Shown here in pieces: positions 51,950-63,728 of a stretch of DNA of 64,000 bases. Source of the stretch: Dolomedes plantarius (lineage: Eukaryota; Arthropoda; Arachnida; Araneae; Dolomedidae); the NCBI GenBank assembly GCA_907164885.2, contig OU015492.1, positions 197,473,460-197,537,459 on the forward strand. Reading direction: 5' to 3'. The first letter of the stretch is position 1, and each line of letters opens with the position of its first letter. A model generated the notes under the pieces. That model had not been told where the DNA came from and did not search any database. It saw nothing but the letters and a program-made list of their open reading frames with translations. A program made the translations under genes and the position numbers.

Positions 51950-54900
51950 ATTGCAGTTAAATTTATATATATATATATATATACACAGTGGACGCTCGCT
52001 AATTCGAACTCGGTTAAATCGAACTTTTGGTTAATTTGAACTAATCCAAAGGCCCCAAAAAACTTGCACTGAAATTAATGTTAAAAATGTATCATTAATT
52101 CGAACTAAATTTTTATCACTTCGGTTAATTCGAACTAAAAATTTGAAAAAAAAAATTCTTTTTTCTCTTTAAATGGAGAAAACACACACTGAATTTATTA
52201 TTTTGTGTGTCAAAATCATCTACATTTTTTTTTCTGTCTAAAGAGGAACATGCTTGCATTCCTAGACTATTGCATTTCCACTAAACGTTAGTGACTATTG
52301 TCCTTCCTGTCAGTGCCAGACGATGCTCGAATGGCTAGGGTGCTGGCATTCGGTACCAAAGTCTGTTGGTTCGAATCCCACTCTTGGCATGGACGTTTGT
52401 AGCCGTTCAAAATTGGATAGCAGTAGGTCCCGGTCTAATTAGCTCTCGTGTTGCAAAAGTTTACCGTAGTGCTCCAAACCAAACCAATCTTATCAGTGCT
52501 TAATGAACAAAGCGATTTTCCGTTATTTGTATAGATTTTCTTAGAATTTCAGAAAAACCTGTCTTTACTACAGACTCCAGGGAGCTGCGTCAGTTATGCC
52601 TGCAGTGGAGACAAGTTAATGTGATCTAGTTTTTCTTCCCCAATGTGTGGTGTGAACGTGTAAAAATTCAGGATGGCTACACATGGAAAGTACAAAACCC
52701 TAACTTTGCAGACAGAGGTAGAAATTTTTTTTGAAACAGAAATTGAAGTATAGAATGGTGAATGTAAAACAAAGTTAGCAGCTGACTATGGAATTAAAAA
52801 AAAAACCTTGTCAACTTATTTGAAAAACAAGGAGTCAATTTTAGATTCATGGAATAAATCAAAATTTGCTGGAGGAAGGAAACGCATAAGAAATGCGTCC
52901 CAAGAAGATCTAGAAAAAGCTATACTGCTATGGTTCCAAGATGTTAGATCTCGAAATTTTCCAATAAATGGACCCTTAGTGCTGACAAAGGCTGATTAAT
53001 TGGCAAGTCGAATGGGTATTGAAGATTTTAAATACAATGATGGATGGCTTTTTCGATTTAAGTCAAGGCACAATATTTCTTATCAAACTGTATGTGGCCA
53101 AAACTCTGATGTAAACGAAGACGTATGCACTTATTTTGGTAGGAAACTGCCAGGGCTTTTCTCTACTTACCTGCCGAAAGATATTTTTAATGCGGCCATA
53201 ATGGATAAAGCCATAATGGACTCTATTAAAACTCTGAAAATGAATTGAAATGTTTGCTTCAAATCGAGAAGCTGGCTGAACAATGTAGGCATCCTAAACA
53301 AAACCAAACATCCATTTTACAGTTTTTCCCCAAAGTGTAATTCATATTTTTAATTAAAGTTTAATTTCTACTAAATATCTTCTGCTTCATTTTATGATTA
53401 AGGTAAGTCAGTATTGCTTTTTAATATGCTTAATTTTAGATAACATAGTACAATATATTTTCTGGGGTTATACATACTAGGAGATTTTTCATCTTCAGTG
53501 ATACACTTTTAAAGTTATATATTTTCTCTTAACATCGGATAATTTGAACTTTTTTCTGAGAACCTTTGAGTTCGAATTAACGAGTGTCCACTGTATATAA
53601 ATATAAATTTATGTTCCTTTTTATTGTTTTAAAAGGTCATTTCTAAAGACACACTCTAAAGTACTTAGTATTTTAAGGATCCATTTAGTATTAAATAAAT
53701 ATTCAACTTTAGAAATAGGTCAAAACAATATGTTTGATAAAAATTGTAGAAAAATTGTAACTGTATAATAATTTTAAATACATACTCATGAGCAGTGTAT
53801 ATATACTTAAATAAAAAACTATTCATTGCATTTAAAAAAAAAGTTGATAGGGATGATTTGCTTTGTAAGGGCACATCATTCAAGGTATTCTGCCTATGGT
53901 ACAGGCACTTTGTGAAAGACTTTCTATCAAAAAGTATCTTACATATGAGGAACCTAACACATGCACCTCATTGAAGCTACAGGCATCTAGGCTTAAACCC
54001 TACACAATAGTAACTTATATTCAGTGTACCACCACTTGTATCTTCTACAAAGTCTATTTACTGAATAGACTGTATTTTGTAAAAGAAAACCAGCTAATAG
54101 CTAGCAAATAATATGAAGGTTTTCTACTTACTACTATTATAAAATTTTTATGCAATAGAATTAAATCAAAATAAATTAATTTGATGACTTAATAAACCTT
54201 CTCTCAATCGTCAAATGACCCACACAAAACAAGAATCAACTAAAGAGCCAGTCAGTTTATTTATAAACAGAAATAGATGAGTTACAAAATATCAACAGAG
54301 ATATGTGAACTGTTGAAAACCAGGTGAAAGGTGAAGAGGATTGTTAATATAGGAGGGTAGATATACGTATAATACATACATACGTATAACATTAAAGTGT
54401 TTATTACATATTTTATTTATATTATTAGCAATAAGGTGCTATTACTATCATTTTGATTGATTTGCATCTCTGCCTTTTTCAAGTTTGCCAAAATTTCCAA
54501 TAAAACAAGTATAATAGCAATGTGTTAGTGACATATAAGAGAGGAAGAAAAAAGGAATTAAAAAACCTGATACTTTGAGGTCTATTTAAAATCTCTAACC
54601 AAGTATTTCAACAGTTTTCAAATTAAATTATATCACACTGTTTTATTTATTTCATATATTTTTTATGTTATTGATTTTTGTGTTAATCATTACATAGTTT
54701 AGACTCAGAAATATAATTTAAACTAACCAAACAATTTTTCATGCTGCAATTCATGATGAATACAGGAAGCACAGAATAGTATTTCAATTATGCAAAGAAG
54801 GGAAATATTTTCTACAGAAAAAATTAAAATGTTATCTGATTAACAACTGATTAAAATCTGATAACCCACCAAAGAAATATATTATTCTAAAATTATTTTT

Positions 54901-55913
54901 ATTTAATTCTACATTCTAAAGGAAATTACTTTATTGTAAGTAAAGTATTTTTTTGGGAAATAAATCATAAGAAGAAATCCTTTTTTTTTTTTTGCTGTAT
55001 CAAACTCTTTTCATTTGTTATATAAATGAATGATAAATCATAGAGATTATCTGACTATAGACAGGTAGCCTGTTATTAAAAACTTGGTGATAAAATAAAT
55101 ATGTAGTTTAATTATAAGTTTTTACACTTAATGCTGCAATAATCTTCATATCAAATACTGAATACAAATCCTATTCATAAAATATTTCTATGATATCATA
55201 GGCCTGAAATCAAGATAAAACTTGATTAGGAGCTAATATTTTTTGAATGGTTAAACATCCATAAATTTATTTTATATACTTCAAATGATACAAGACAGAC
55301 ATTCATATATCATTCTATAATGCTATTTACAAAGTTTCCTCCACTGTTAGCAAAATATATAAATAAGAGATTTATTCCTTTTCAGTACCAAAAAAAAGAA
55401 AGGCTTAAAAATTGCTGAATAAGTTTTTCATAATTTTAACATTTTATAATATTCTTCTTTACTATATAGAAAAGTGTTTAGGAGTATCCTGTGGTAAAAT
55501 TTGAAAAGTAAATATTTTATAGGAAGCAGTCATGACTCATTATGACAAAGTTCTAATTTAAAAATGATTTTAACAGTGAATAAATTTTAAATGAATTTAT
55601 TTCATTACAAGAAGAAAAAAAAGTTAAGTGTAAAATAGATATGAAAGACATAAAATATACTGTACCTGAGTAGCAGCTCAGCAGTAGAGGGAGTCATATC
55701 TGTTACAGTAATTTGTTTAGTTTCATGTTCAGTATTATCTTGTAGCATTGCATGGAAGACACTGCTTTCAGCAGCTAATACTAGAGCATGAACAGGAAAC
55801 TGGAAACGAGATGTGCCATTTTTGACAACCAAAGATAAATCACTAAGATCTTCATTTAAATATAATAATTCCCCTGCACTACAAAAAGAAGCTGGCTTAA
55901 GTAAATCACTCAT
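49762..55913 (-). CDS. BTB-BACK-PHR domain protein (BTBD1/2/3/6-like)
   Basis: Coding exons 55666-55913 (248 nt) and 49762-50761 (1000 nt) give 415 residues. The junction AG|A restores an Arg codon to make ELLLRYIYTGKLEVECWTEA, the conserved end of a BTB fold. BTB about residues 20-120 (DLSDLSLVVKNG, FPVHALVLAAESSVFHAML); BACK about 130-235 (ALQDKCLKLILD, then SDLNIDSELVVFETLLRWAR); the C-terminal third (about 260-415) matches a divergent PHR domain with FSVDSSLHLIGLRFT. Such proteins act as Cullin-3 adaptors. The exon with the ATG is preceded by an acceptor (CTCTTTTAG), so a 5' non-coding exon lies upstream, not located. The exact paralogue is not assigned. Confidence 0.88.
50762..51985 (-). 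other. BTB gene intron, 3' part
   Basis: AT-rich intron ending in short AT microsatellites at 51908-51946 and about 51964-51983. No gene was recognised. Confidence 0.4.
51908..51946. repeat. (AT)n microsatellite
   Basis: Pure AT run in the BTB gene intron. Confidence 0.88.
52317..52492 (+). mobile_element. tRNA-derived SINE (family A) with 7-bp TSD
   Basis: A box-like GCTCGAATGGCTAGGGTGCT and a good B box TTGGTTCGAATCCCACTCTT are followed by a body with TGTAGCCGTTCAAAATTGG and an AAACCAAACC tail. The 7-mer TCAGTGC flanks it (52310-52316, 52493-52499). It preserves the tRNA promoter better than the copy at 22478, and it lies inside the Tigger element. Confidence 0.85.
52673..53339 (+). pseudogene. 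Tigger/pogo transposase, core deleted
   Basis: From ATG 52673 one frame gives the CENP-B-type N-terminus: KLAADYGIKKKTLSTYLKNK, then KRIRNASQEDLEKAILLWFQ and ASRMGIEDFKYNDGWLFRFK. Two in-frame stops interrupt it (near 52754 and 52997). After about 53210 it jumps to the C-terminal tail LQIEKLAEQCRH..ILQFFPKV, so the DDE core is deleted. Confidence 0.85.
53594..55665 (-). other. BTB gene intron, 5' part
   Basis: AT-rich, no gene or element border recognised. Short frames at 53665-53883 and 53896-54111 show no domain. Confidence 0.4.
55666..55913 (-). CDS. BTB protein, first coding exon
   Basis: It starts MSDLLKPASFCSAGELLYLN. The donor on the minus strand is CTCAG|GTACAG. The acceptor at 55933-55934 leaves 19 nt of 5' UTR in the exon. 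Confidence 0.88.
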
Positions 55914-55933
55914 CTTGACATCAATAACGTACC

Positions 55934-57563
55934 TAAAAGAGTAACAGACATGAAAATATAGAACATTAAATATTACATAATGTTTAGATAACAAAGATAT
56001 GTATTGTTGATTTTACAGATAATTTATACACAATACAAGATATCACACATTAATCATTTAATATAAATTCTACACATATTTTTTTTCTTTTTTTTGTGAA
56101 GAAGATTAATAGCAATGCATTTTGCGAGTTCAAAGAAAATTATTCAATGGAAAGCATGGACTCTAAAAGCAATTGACAGATTTTATGCATTTAACTTCAT
56201 ATGGCTATTAAAAGATTTCTTATTCAATATGTTTTATTCATTGCATAAAGTAAAACATGCATGAGCATATTTTTTAATCATATTTTGATTTTGCATATAT
56301 GACTGACAAGCAATGTATCTATCTATCTAAATATAACTAATTCAAATAAATGTATGATTCAAAATGATTTAAAAATTACTTGTGACAGTATTTCAGTTTT
56401 CATCTAGTTAAACTTTATTTTTACTTTTCATTAAAATAGAATGTTATTTAACTACAGGAAGAACAGTTGGTTGTGATAAACAATAAATGCATATTTAACA
56501 GCTGTTTATCTTTCTTTTTAAGTAAATGTAGGAATTTTATTTTGTAAAACAATATACAAATTGTTACTTGAAAGAAAGTATGATTGAGGTACAGAGAGAA
56601 GAAAGTACGAGTTATTTATGACAATACATTAGATAATCAGTGCACTAGAAAATAATAAATTAATCTATTTGAGATACTGTCATACAGAAAAACATTTTAT
56701 GCCACATTTATAGATAATAGATACTACATTAGAACAGCATCAATTAAAATATTTTTAGTTTGATCTGATCTGTCATAGCTCCTTACAGTTCAGAATCCTT
56801 CACAATTGTTTTGGTTAAGTTTACTAGATAATTAGGTTTGTTAAACGTGTATAGAGAAAAACAAAAGCTGCAGTCTAAGCAGTGATAATTTATATCACAA
56901 GATAAGTTCTAAATAATCTAGAAATCCATAATCAAGATAAATATTTGCAACTATTTTTAGATTAACTGGCCGATATTTTAATCTTGCTTGATTAAAAAAA
57001 ATTGACCAGTATTAGATGTGTTTATCTATAATGGTAACTCACAAATGCAGACTGTCTGTAGGTGAGCATAATTATATGAAAATAATGATTATGGACCATT
57101 TTATTATATAACAAGAGCACCATTTATGTAAGGGGATGCAACTATGTGATATATCTACAAAGTATTAAGGTCATAACTATTGACTCTGGATCAGAAATAA
57201 AGAAACGTATGCGATTCATACTTTAAACAAATTATTAGTTCTGTAACTATTTGTGGCTTATTTAAGTTTTTAAGCCATTTTATAGATAAACTACAAATAT
57301 CATACAGCAATCATGAAACATATTATGTAATTAAAATATATAAAACTTAAGTAATACTAAACTAAACAATTAAAAAGTAATATTAAAACCCTATGGAATA
57401 CTTAGTTCTTACAATGAAGGTTAGGATCCTTTCACTTTCTTACACTGAATCATATGATTTCATATAAATGTTTGTCTAATAGAAGTAATTTATATTAAAA
57501 CATTGAAAATTCTTAAAAACTATCCAGAATTAATTATTAATTTTGTGTATATGTAATGCATTA
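55934..57563 (-). other. Upstream intron of BTB gene
   Basis: Presumed intron between the ATG-containing exon and an unlocated 5' non-coding exon; AT-rich, without a recognised element. Confidence 0.35.
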
Positions 57564-58258
57564 TCTATATATATAAAACAGTTCCGTAACTGACTGACTC
57601 ACTGACATACAACACACAGACCAAACCGCTGGACCTAAAAAGCTGAAATTTTGCATGGCGATTCTTCTTATAGTGTAGGGGTGCACTAAGAAAGATTTTT
57701 GAAAAATTCTTAGGTTTTTTAAAATTCAATTTTTAAGCTGTTTTTTTAACAATTTTTAAAGTTTGCACTTGAAATAATAATTTGAGGGTTATAAAATTCA
57801 TATCACGAGAAAGATCATAAAAATTCCTATAAAATGAAATCTTTTTCAAATCTTTACCTCCATTTTCTGATTTTTGGTGAATTTTTAAAGATTAATTTTT
57901 AGAATTTAATTTATTGAATGCTGATCACATGATTTCTTTTTCTGGTACTTTGAAATAATTTATAGTCATGTTTATAGCAACGAAATCAAAAAAAAAAAAT
58001 TTTTTTTCTTCTTGCTAATGTGGCAGACGATCGGAAATTATCCAAAAAAATATTAAAATACAGTAAAAGATATGTTCCTCAAACTGTACTATATTCTTTA
58101 GTATGCCCTTTTACATTTAATTTGAATATTTTCTTCTACATTATTTTGTCTATAAAAATATCCCTTCCGATTTTTTTAAAAATATATTTTTTACATCAAT
58201 GTTCTACGTTGTATTTAATTTGAATGTACTCCGTAGTGAAGCCCGGGTATTCAGCTAG
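57564..58258 (+). mobile_element. Helitron-type element (family 2), complete and short
   Basis: It opens TCTATATATATAAAACAG after an A and closes GCCCGGGTATTCAGCTAG before a T. That gives the full Helitron border rule in 695 bp. It carries the GACTGACTCACTGACATACA and AAAGCTGAAATTTTGCATGG blocks. The (AT)n tract expanded in the other copies is absent here. No coding capacity. Confidence 0.8.
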
Positions 58259-58357
58259 TATGGTCATAAAAGAACTAAAATGACAACAAAAGATGACCAA
58301 TATCTGTACTATCTTGAACTAAAAATTTAGTTGATTATATCAAAAATTCTTCAACTG

Positions 58358-58361
<4 letters not shown>

Positions 58362-58406
<45 letters not shown>
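58362..58406. repeat. (AT)n microsatellite
   Basis: AT run of about 45 bp. Confidence 0.88.
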
Positions 58407-58411
<5 letters not shown>

Positions 58412-59640
58412 CATAACATTTTCTTTGTAACTTTGTAAAAAATAAAATTAATATATATGTATATTTCTTTATTGTTATTCTTTCTAACAACTTTTTAATT
58501 TATGTTCTCTGTTTAATATATAAAAAAAAAATTTTCAGAAATTATAACTGACAGTGGTCAAACAGGAAAAAAAAACCGTATTTTATCAAATCTTTTCAAA
58601 AACAAAAAAAGCAACTCTATAAAACAAATACAATAAGCCCCTAACAATAAGGGTTGATATGAACATGATACAGAGAATATGATAGATACATGACAAAAAC
58701 AACAGAATTTATTTTATATATGCCCAGCAGGAAATAATGCTTACATTTATAATAAATCCCAATGAAGTATAAAAGCATGCGTAATAACTGATATGCATGT
58801 ATATAAAAGTATGAAATATGACATATTAAAAGATTATAAACATTTAGTCACCTACTTACAAGTAACTAAAATAAAAGAGAAAAAATGAGTCACAATGAAA
58901 AACTATGTTTATAAAATTAATTATAAATGTCAGAAATTATATTTTCTATATAATTGAAATATTGAGCTTTTCAACACAAGTTCCACTGTAATTTGAATGG
59001 TTACGTCTAAGTAAATGGTAAGGGTTATTAAATAGCCAGCCTTAAGTTTGGCATGTCATTTTATACCAACTGAAAAGCTGGAAACAAAGGTTAATTTACC
59101 TATACCCAACATTATAGTTCAGATGTTCTAATTAAATTTCAATTAGCATAATCTTGATACATGTTTGAGAAATATTCTGTACAATAACGTATACACGAGT
59201 TTTCACGTACATCATACTTACTTATAATACACTACGTTTGAGAGTGGATAAAAATTTCAGATTTATATAAGGGATACTAATGTATTTTAATACTCTGTTC
59301 TACGAATGATAAATAGTCACAAAATGAATTTCAGAAATTTAATTTTGGTAAACGTGTTTTCGGAACTTTTTAAGTCATATTCATATTCACTATTCGAAAA
59401 GGTAATCATCTCAATTTAAACTTGAAATAATTGGAAACTCAAAAAATACCAGATAATCCGACATAAATTTTTACCTTTGAACAATTTTAATTGTACTACT
59501 TTCAATACTCAATTACTACGTAAACATTGGCTATTTAAATTTAGTTGTTGTAACGAAATAAATCGATTACGAAATCGGATGCATTCGGTTCTAACAGTTA
59601 CAACAATAAAATAAAATTATCCACCATGGTATATAAAAAA

Positions 59641-59692
59641 GAGAATACCTAAAAAAAATCTATCTGTGTTAGATTTTTTTTATGGTATTCTC
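59641..59692. repeat. Short near-perfect hairpin
   Basis: The left arm GAGAATACCTAAAAAAAATC plus TA (59641-59662) and the right arm at 59670-59692 pair throughout except for one extra base. The loop is 7 nt. Confidence 0.7.
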
Positions 59693-60409
59693 TTTTAGAT
59701 AATATGACCCTCTAGTAGGTGCTAGTTAGAGGTTCAGATTATGAAACAAAATATTCACAGAATTTCAGACCAGCATATGTCGTAGTCCGCCTTCCTCCGA
59801 AGAGAAGATTCCCGACAAACTGATCACTCGGGGAGAGTTCTTTTTTGATGAGGAGTAGAACGTTAAAAAAGGGAAGGTCAACGGGAGAGGAGGAGATGGT
59901 CACTGAACATCGCCAAATATCGGCATTTGCCCCAAGGAGGAGTCGAACAGGTGTTTTTCTGCCGATGGGCAATGGTTTACCCTAAGAAAAGACAGTGTTT
60001 ACAAGAACCAGATGGGGAGAAATACACATCTGCAATTAACAATTAAAAGGAAATTTTAAACACCATATTACCTATTGGAACTATTATACCTTTTGGTATG
60101 TTAACTGCCATGATGTGCTGTAAAATCTGAAATGTTTAAATGGTGATTTTGCTGATTTATTTTGTCTATTTTCCCAGTTATAAATTTGCAATTAAGCAAA
60201 ACATCTTTCCCGTTTTTATTAACTTTTAAACTGGCCCAAAATATGGCTAACAAAAACGAAATTATTAGAAGATATTTCAAAGAGGAGGAAATCAAAGTTT
60301 GACGAAAATTTTCCTTATTCAAATTGCGGAAAATGGGAAAATTTCATAGTGTTGATAAAGTTAATTGTGAATTTTCATTAGAAGAGGTCATTAGTGTAGC
60401 ACACTTTAA

Positions 60410-60510
60410 AGGGCAAGGCTGGTCTTAAGCCGATTGGACCTATTAGATCAGGAAAATTAAAAATATGTCTAAAATGAAATTGCTTTAACATATGTAAAAA
60501 TAACGACACA
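60410..60510 (+). mobile_element. Fragment of hAT element family 4755
   Basis: GGCTGGTCTTAAGCCGATTG, then AATTAAAAATATGTCT and AATGAAATTGC follow the left end of the hAT element at 4755-6328. The rest of the element is missing; a G/C run near 60538-60560 follows. Confidence 0.6.
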
Positions 60511-60924
60511 CATAGGCGTAGAGTCAGGAGGGCATGGGGGGGGGGGAGACGTGCCCCCCCCCAACTTAACTTGAAATAAATTAAAACGCTAATAGAAGTT
60601 GTTAAAATCGGAAAATTGTAGAAAACTTTTAAGAAAGTTGGCCTTTTTCAAACTGTGAAACTGAAGATTCCGATTATGTCTTTAGCCTTAACATAGCTTT
60701 TAACTATGATATGATCCATAACAAAAATTCGATGCTATATTTTTTCTCATTTTATTTGTATTACATTTATTTTTCTCATTGTATAACTTTTGAATACTAC
60801 TCAAACATAATTTCTATTGCTATTCAATTAAAATGAATCATAATATTTCATATTTTAAGGATCGTCCGGCAGTCAATGCGCTGAGGAGGGCCCTAACTGA
60901 ATATAATTCGTGCCCCCGTGAGTT

Positions 60925-61262
60925 GCGTTGGTTGAGAGCGCTACGGTCAACTATTGCTACGCAAGGGCTAATTAGACCGGAAACTGCAGTTTAAGGGCCT
61001 GTTCACATAGGAGTCCGGTAGCGGAAGCGTTAAAGTATTGAAATATATTTAACCAATGACAAACCTCCAAACGATTAGCAACGAAATTTTTAACGCCTAT
61101 GATTGGTTAATTTCCGTCTCCGCACCATCTTTTCTTCTATGCTTCCGCTACTGGACTCCTATGTGAATAGGTCCTTACGCTGATCCTGAACGGCTAAAGA
61201 TCAGCAGTGGGATTCGAACCAACAGGTATGCCAGCGCTTGACATTTGGTCATCGCCCGGCTA
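60925..61262 (-). mobile_element. tRNA-derived SINE, split by a MITE
   Basis: The minus strand reads a tRNA-like head with GTTGGTTCGAATCCCACTGC (good B box), then a body with GATCTTTAGCCGTTCAGGAT. It is interrupted by the 186-bp MITE (60992-61177) and resumes with TTTCCGGTCTAATTAGCCCT and GTTGACCGTAGCGCTC. Order and spacing match the SINE copies at 22478 and 52317. Confidence 0.78.
60992..61177. mobile_element. Palindromic-ended MITE inside SINE
   Basis: It starts TAAGGGCCTGTTCACATAGG and ends with the inverted sequence (one or two changes), 186 bp. Second copy of the family at 3433-3614; the core CCAATGACAAA(C/T)CTCCAAAC is shared. Confidence 0.85.
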
Positions 61263-61499
61263 ATGGTAGTTAGATGAGATAAAAATGACAGAAATAATTA
61301 GTTCAATCACGTTTTTTACTATCTTTTGGCTAGAGGAATTCTATTTCTAACTGCATCAGGCAGAAAGTCATCCCTTTAAAAAATCTGAAGGGGATTTGAA
61401 AAAAAGAGAGAGCCGAGAATCCGGTCACGTTAGAATATGATATGCAGAGCTCAGAATTAAAGTGAACCTACTGCACTTTTTGGTCATTTCGTACTAACA

Positions 61500-61860
61500 T
61501 TACCATGATACAGTAAAAAATATATTTTTAATGCAATAGTGAACAAAATTTGTTGTTGTTGTTGACTTATTCCCCTTGGTCCAGCCGCAGGGTAGACCAA
61601 GTCCATGAGCTCAAAAGACTTCAGAAAATCATAAACTAAAAGAGGACTGGAATAAAGGTCAATTTTGTCCAGACCAGCACAGTGCAAAATGTGATTGGGA
61701 GAAGCCTGAGCAGAGTTACACTTAGTGCATGTTTGATAGGTCTTCTGCCCAAGTTCAAAAGAGAGACACCTGATGTGTCCACTTATGAGCCTACTTATGA
61801 TGGATGGAGTGAACTAAATTCGCCATATGAGTTTTAATCCTCCGATGGTAAGAGTTGGGA
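61500..61860 (-). pseudogene. R1/Jockey-like LINE 3' end fragment
   Basis: The minus strand encodes the extreme C-terminus of a LINE reverse transcriptase with a zinc-knuckle-like end: TYQTCTKCNSAQASPNHILH, then CAGLDKIDLYSSPLLVYDFL and a closing (CAA)n/Gln run near 61551. The CXXC...H...C arrangement and the 'HLRCLSFE'-type motif just upstream are typical of the R1/Jockey group. The polymerase domain is absent (5' truncation), as is usual for LINE copies. Confidence 0.6.
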
Positions 61861-61964
61861 AATACTGTAGGGAGAGCTTGTTGATGAAATATTAGAGAGT
61901 TCTTTTGTTTTTCTTAAGTTCTTCTAGTTCTTTATCGTTTACTTGTTCACCCGCTATTTTCCTA

Positions 61965-62207
61965 TAGTCTATGGTTGAAATCTCTCAATCTTGATAATGT
62001 GTCTGTCACAATATTCTCCTCTCCTTTGATGTGTCTAATATCCGTTGAAAATTGCGAAATGTAATAAATATGACGTAACTGTCTAGGAGATGCTTTTTCT
62101 GGTTTTTGTTTAAAGGAAAATATCAAAGGCTTGTGGTCCGTGAAAATTGCAGATTCACGACCTTCTAAAAAATGCTTAAAATGCTTCAGAGATAAGTAGA
62201 TTCGGTA
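61965..62207 (-). pseudogene. Ty3/Gypsy RNase H fragment
   Basis: Minus-strand translation gives YLSLKHFKHFLEGRESAIFT, DHKPLIFSFKQKPEKASPRQ, LRHIYYISQFSTDIRHIKGE and ENIVTDTLSR. The 'F...G.....TDHKPL' and 'H..G..N.V.D.LSR' motifs are those of the Gypsy RNase H domain. It ends at a stop; no LTRs or neighbouring pol domains were found. Confidence 0.85.
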
Positions 62208-62209
62208 CT

Positions 62210-62830
62210 TTTCCGTTAGCCGGGCGCAAGTGATAAATCGCCAAATATGGTAAGTCGCATTTTCAGCTGTTTTGTTTGATTAATTGTATCTCGCGTGATA
62301 TTATTTAAACAGATTAATATCACGCTAGTGATATTAATCTTTGATCGCGTGATATTAATTATTCATTAAGTTCCTATATTTATCAGAAATGATGTGATTC
62401 ATCGGGATCTATGCGTTAAACATATTCTTCCAGCAATTAAAAGACTGGCATTTAAATTTTACAATAATTTGTTGAGAACGTTTATAGTTAATTATTGTTC
62501 TTCATATTTCATTTAAAAAAATAAATCCTTAATTTTTTCTTTAAATTAACGGTAACTTTATATTTAATTTAAAAAAAATGTTCCTTAACCGTCTTCTTTA
62601 AATTAACGGTAATTGTATATCAAGATAAGAAAACGATATATTTTTTTTTTTCCCGTTGGAATAAATCAGTAAAAAATTGGTCTCACAAGTTCTTTGCTCT
62701 TATTTTGTTTGTTTCCTTTTAAAAAGTATTTTCGAGTAAAAACTCAGCCTGTAGGAATAAAAATTTGTAACGGAGACCCGTTACAAGTTTTAACATACAA
62801 AATCGTGCAGTTTATTACCGAGATTACAAT
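62210..62830. other. Unassigned AT-rich spacer with palindrome
   Basis: A palindrome AGATTAATATCAC (62311-62323) / GTGATATTAATCT (62328-62340) surrounds a 4-nt loop, and related ATATTAAT/GTGATA blocks recur to 62360. No gene was recognised. Confidence 0.4.
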
Positions 62831-62831
62831 C

Positions 62832-63728
62832 ATGGCGAAAATTTGGGACTTACCTGTAACGTAAGAAGAAGCTGTATGTTTTTTCCAAGAAAAAGATATT
62901 TTGTCAGAAAATAAGACGCGTGCTAGTAATCATGAAATGAATATATACTATTTTGGAAATGGCATTCAATGGCGGTGTAATGCTTCTTCCTGCAGCAGCA
63001 AAAAGAGCATTCGTGAAGAAACATGGTTCCAATCAACGCGTTTGAATTTTTTGACAGCCTTTGAGATTTATTTACAGTTGGAGCGAACTTCGGTAAAATG
63101 GTACTAGAAACAGTAATGAAAGAAGAACACAGAATTGGAAATGAATCTTAATACAGTTGTTGACTGGGGCAATTATGTGCGAGAAGTCTGTCTTAATTCT
63201 GCAGTGGAACGTGATCGGAAGAAAAAAAAATAGGAGGGCCCGATTTGATAGTCGAAATAGATGAATGTATGTTTTCAAGGCGAAAAAGCAATATAGGACT
63301 TGTTCTCCTGCAACAGTGGATATTTGGTGGCATCTGCCCGGAGACGAATGAATGTTTTCTGATTCCGGTACCAAACCGATCCCTTAGTGTACTTTTAGAA
63401 GCCATCAAGGAAAATATCAAGGAAGGATCTACGATTTATTCCGATTCTTGGAAAAGCTACAGCACCACAAAACTTGGCGAGGAGGGTTTCCACCATTTTA
63501 AAGTGAACAAGTATAATTTTGTTGACCCATAAATTGCCATACATACCCAAAAGTTCGAGTGTTTGTGAGGAAGAGCAACTTAGAGCAAAATGGAAGAACA
63601 AAACAATCGGAGGAACAGCGCGGCAGAATTTGGAATCATACCTTGCTGAATTTATGTGGAGAAGATTAACAAATGGTCCATTTCAAAAAATTCTGAACGA
63701 TATAAAAAGTTTTTGGCCTCCACCGTAA
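62832..63728 (+). pseudogene. Merlin (IS1016-like) transposase, broken
   Basis: The frame starts MAKIWDLPVT, meets a TAA, and continues SENKTRASNHEMNIYYFG and a Cys-containing region. It shifts frame near 63105 into the ISXO2-type DDE domain: IVEIDECMFSRRKSNIGLVL, LQQWIFGGICPETNECFLIP, STIYSDSWKSYSTT, then FHHFKVNKYNFVDP with a stop. The last part, KWKNKTIGGTARQN..LAEFMWRR, is in another frame. These are the ordered landmarks of Merlin transposases (first Asp in EIDE, second in YSDSWKSY). Inactive because of stops and frameshifts. Terminal repeats were not identified. Confidence 0.88.

Larger units (their letters stand above)
51986..53593 (+). mobile_element. Tigger/pogo element, internally deleted
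   Basis: The ends CAGTGGACGCTCGCTAATTC and (inverted) CAGTGGACACTCGTTAATTC match at 18 of the first 20 bases. TA follows the right end; the left TA is separated by two bases. Sub-terminal TTAATTCGAACT motifs repeat. It contains a transposase with the catalytic core deleted, and a SINE (52317-52492). Confidence 0.88.
58259..60409. other. AT-rich region, probable BTB gene upstream
   Basis: No gene was recognised. An AT microsatellite is at 58362-58406 and a near-perfect hairpin at 59641-59692. A minus-strand frame at 59739-59972 has no recognisable domain; part of this region may be the BTB promoter or 5' exon. Confidence 0.35.

Noticed and set aside
59739..59972. Minus-strand 77-codon frame near the presumed BTB promoter
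   Set aside because: No recognisable domain or splice junction linking it to the BTB exons; kept only as part of the anonymous region.
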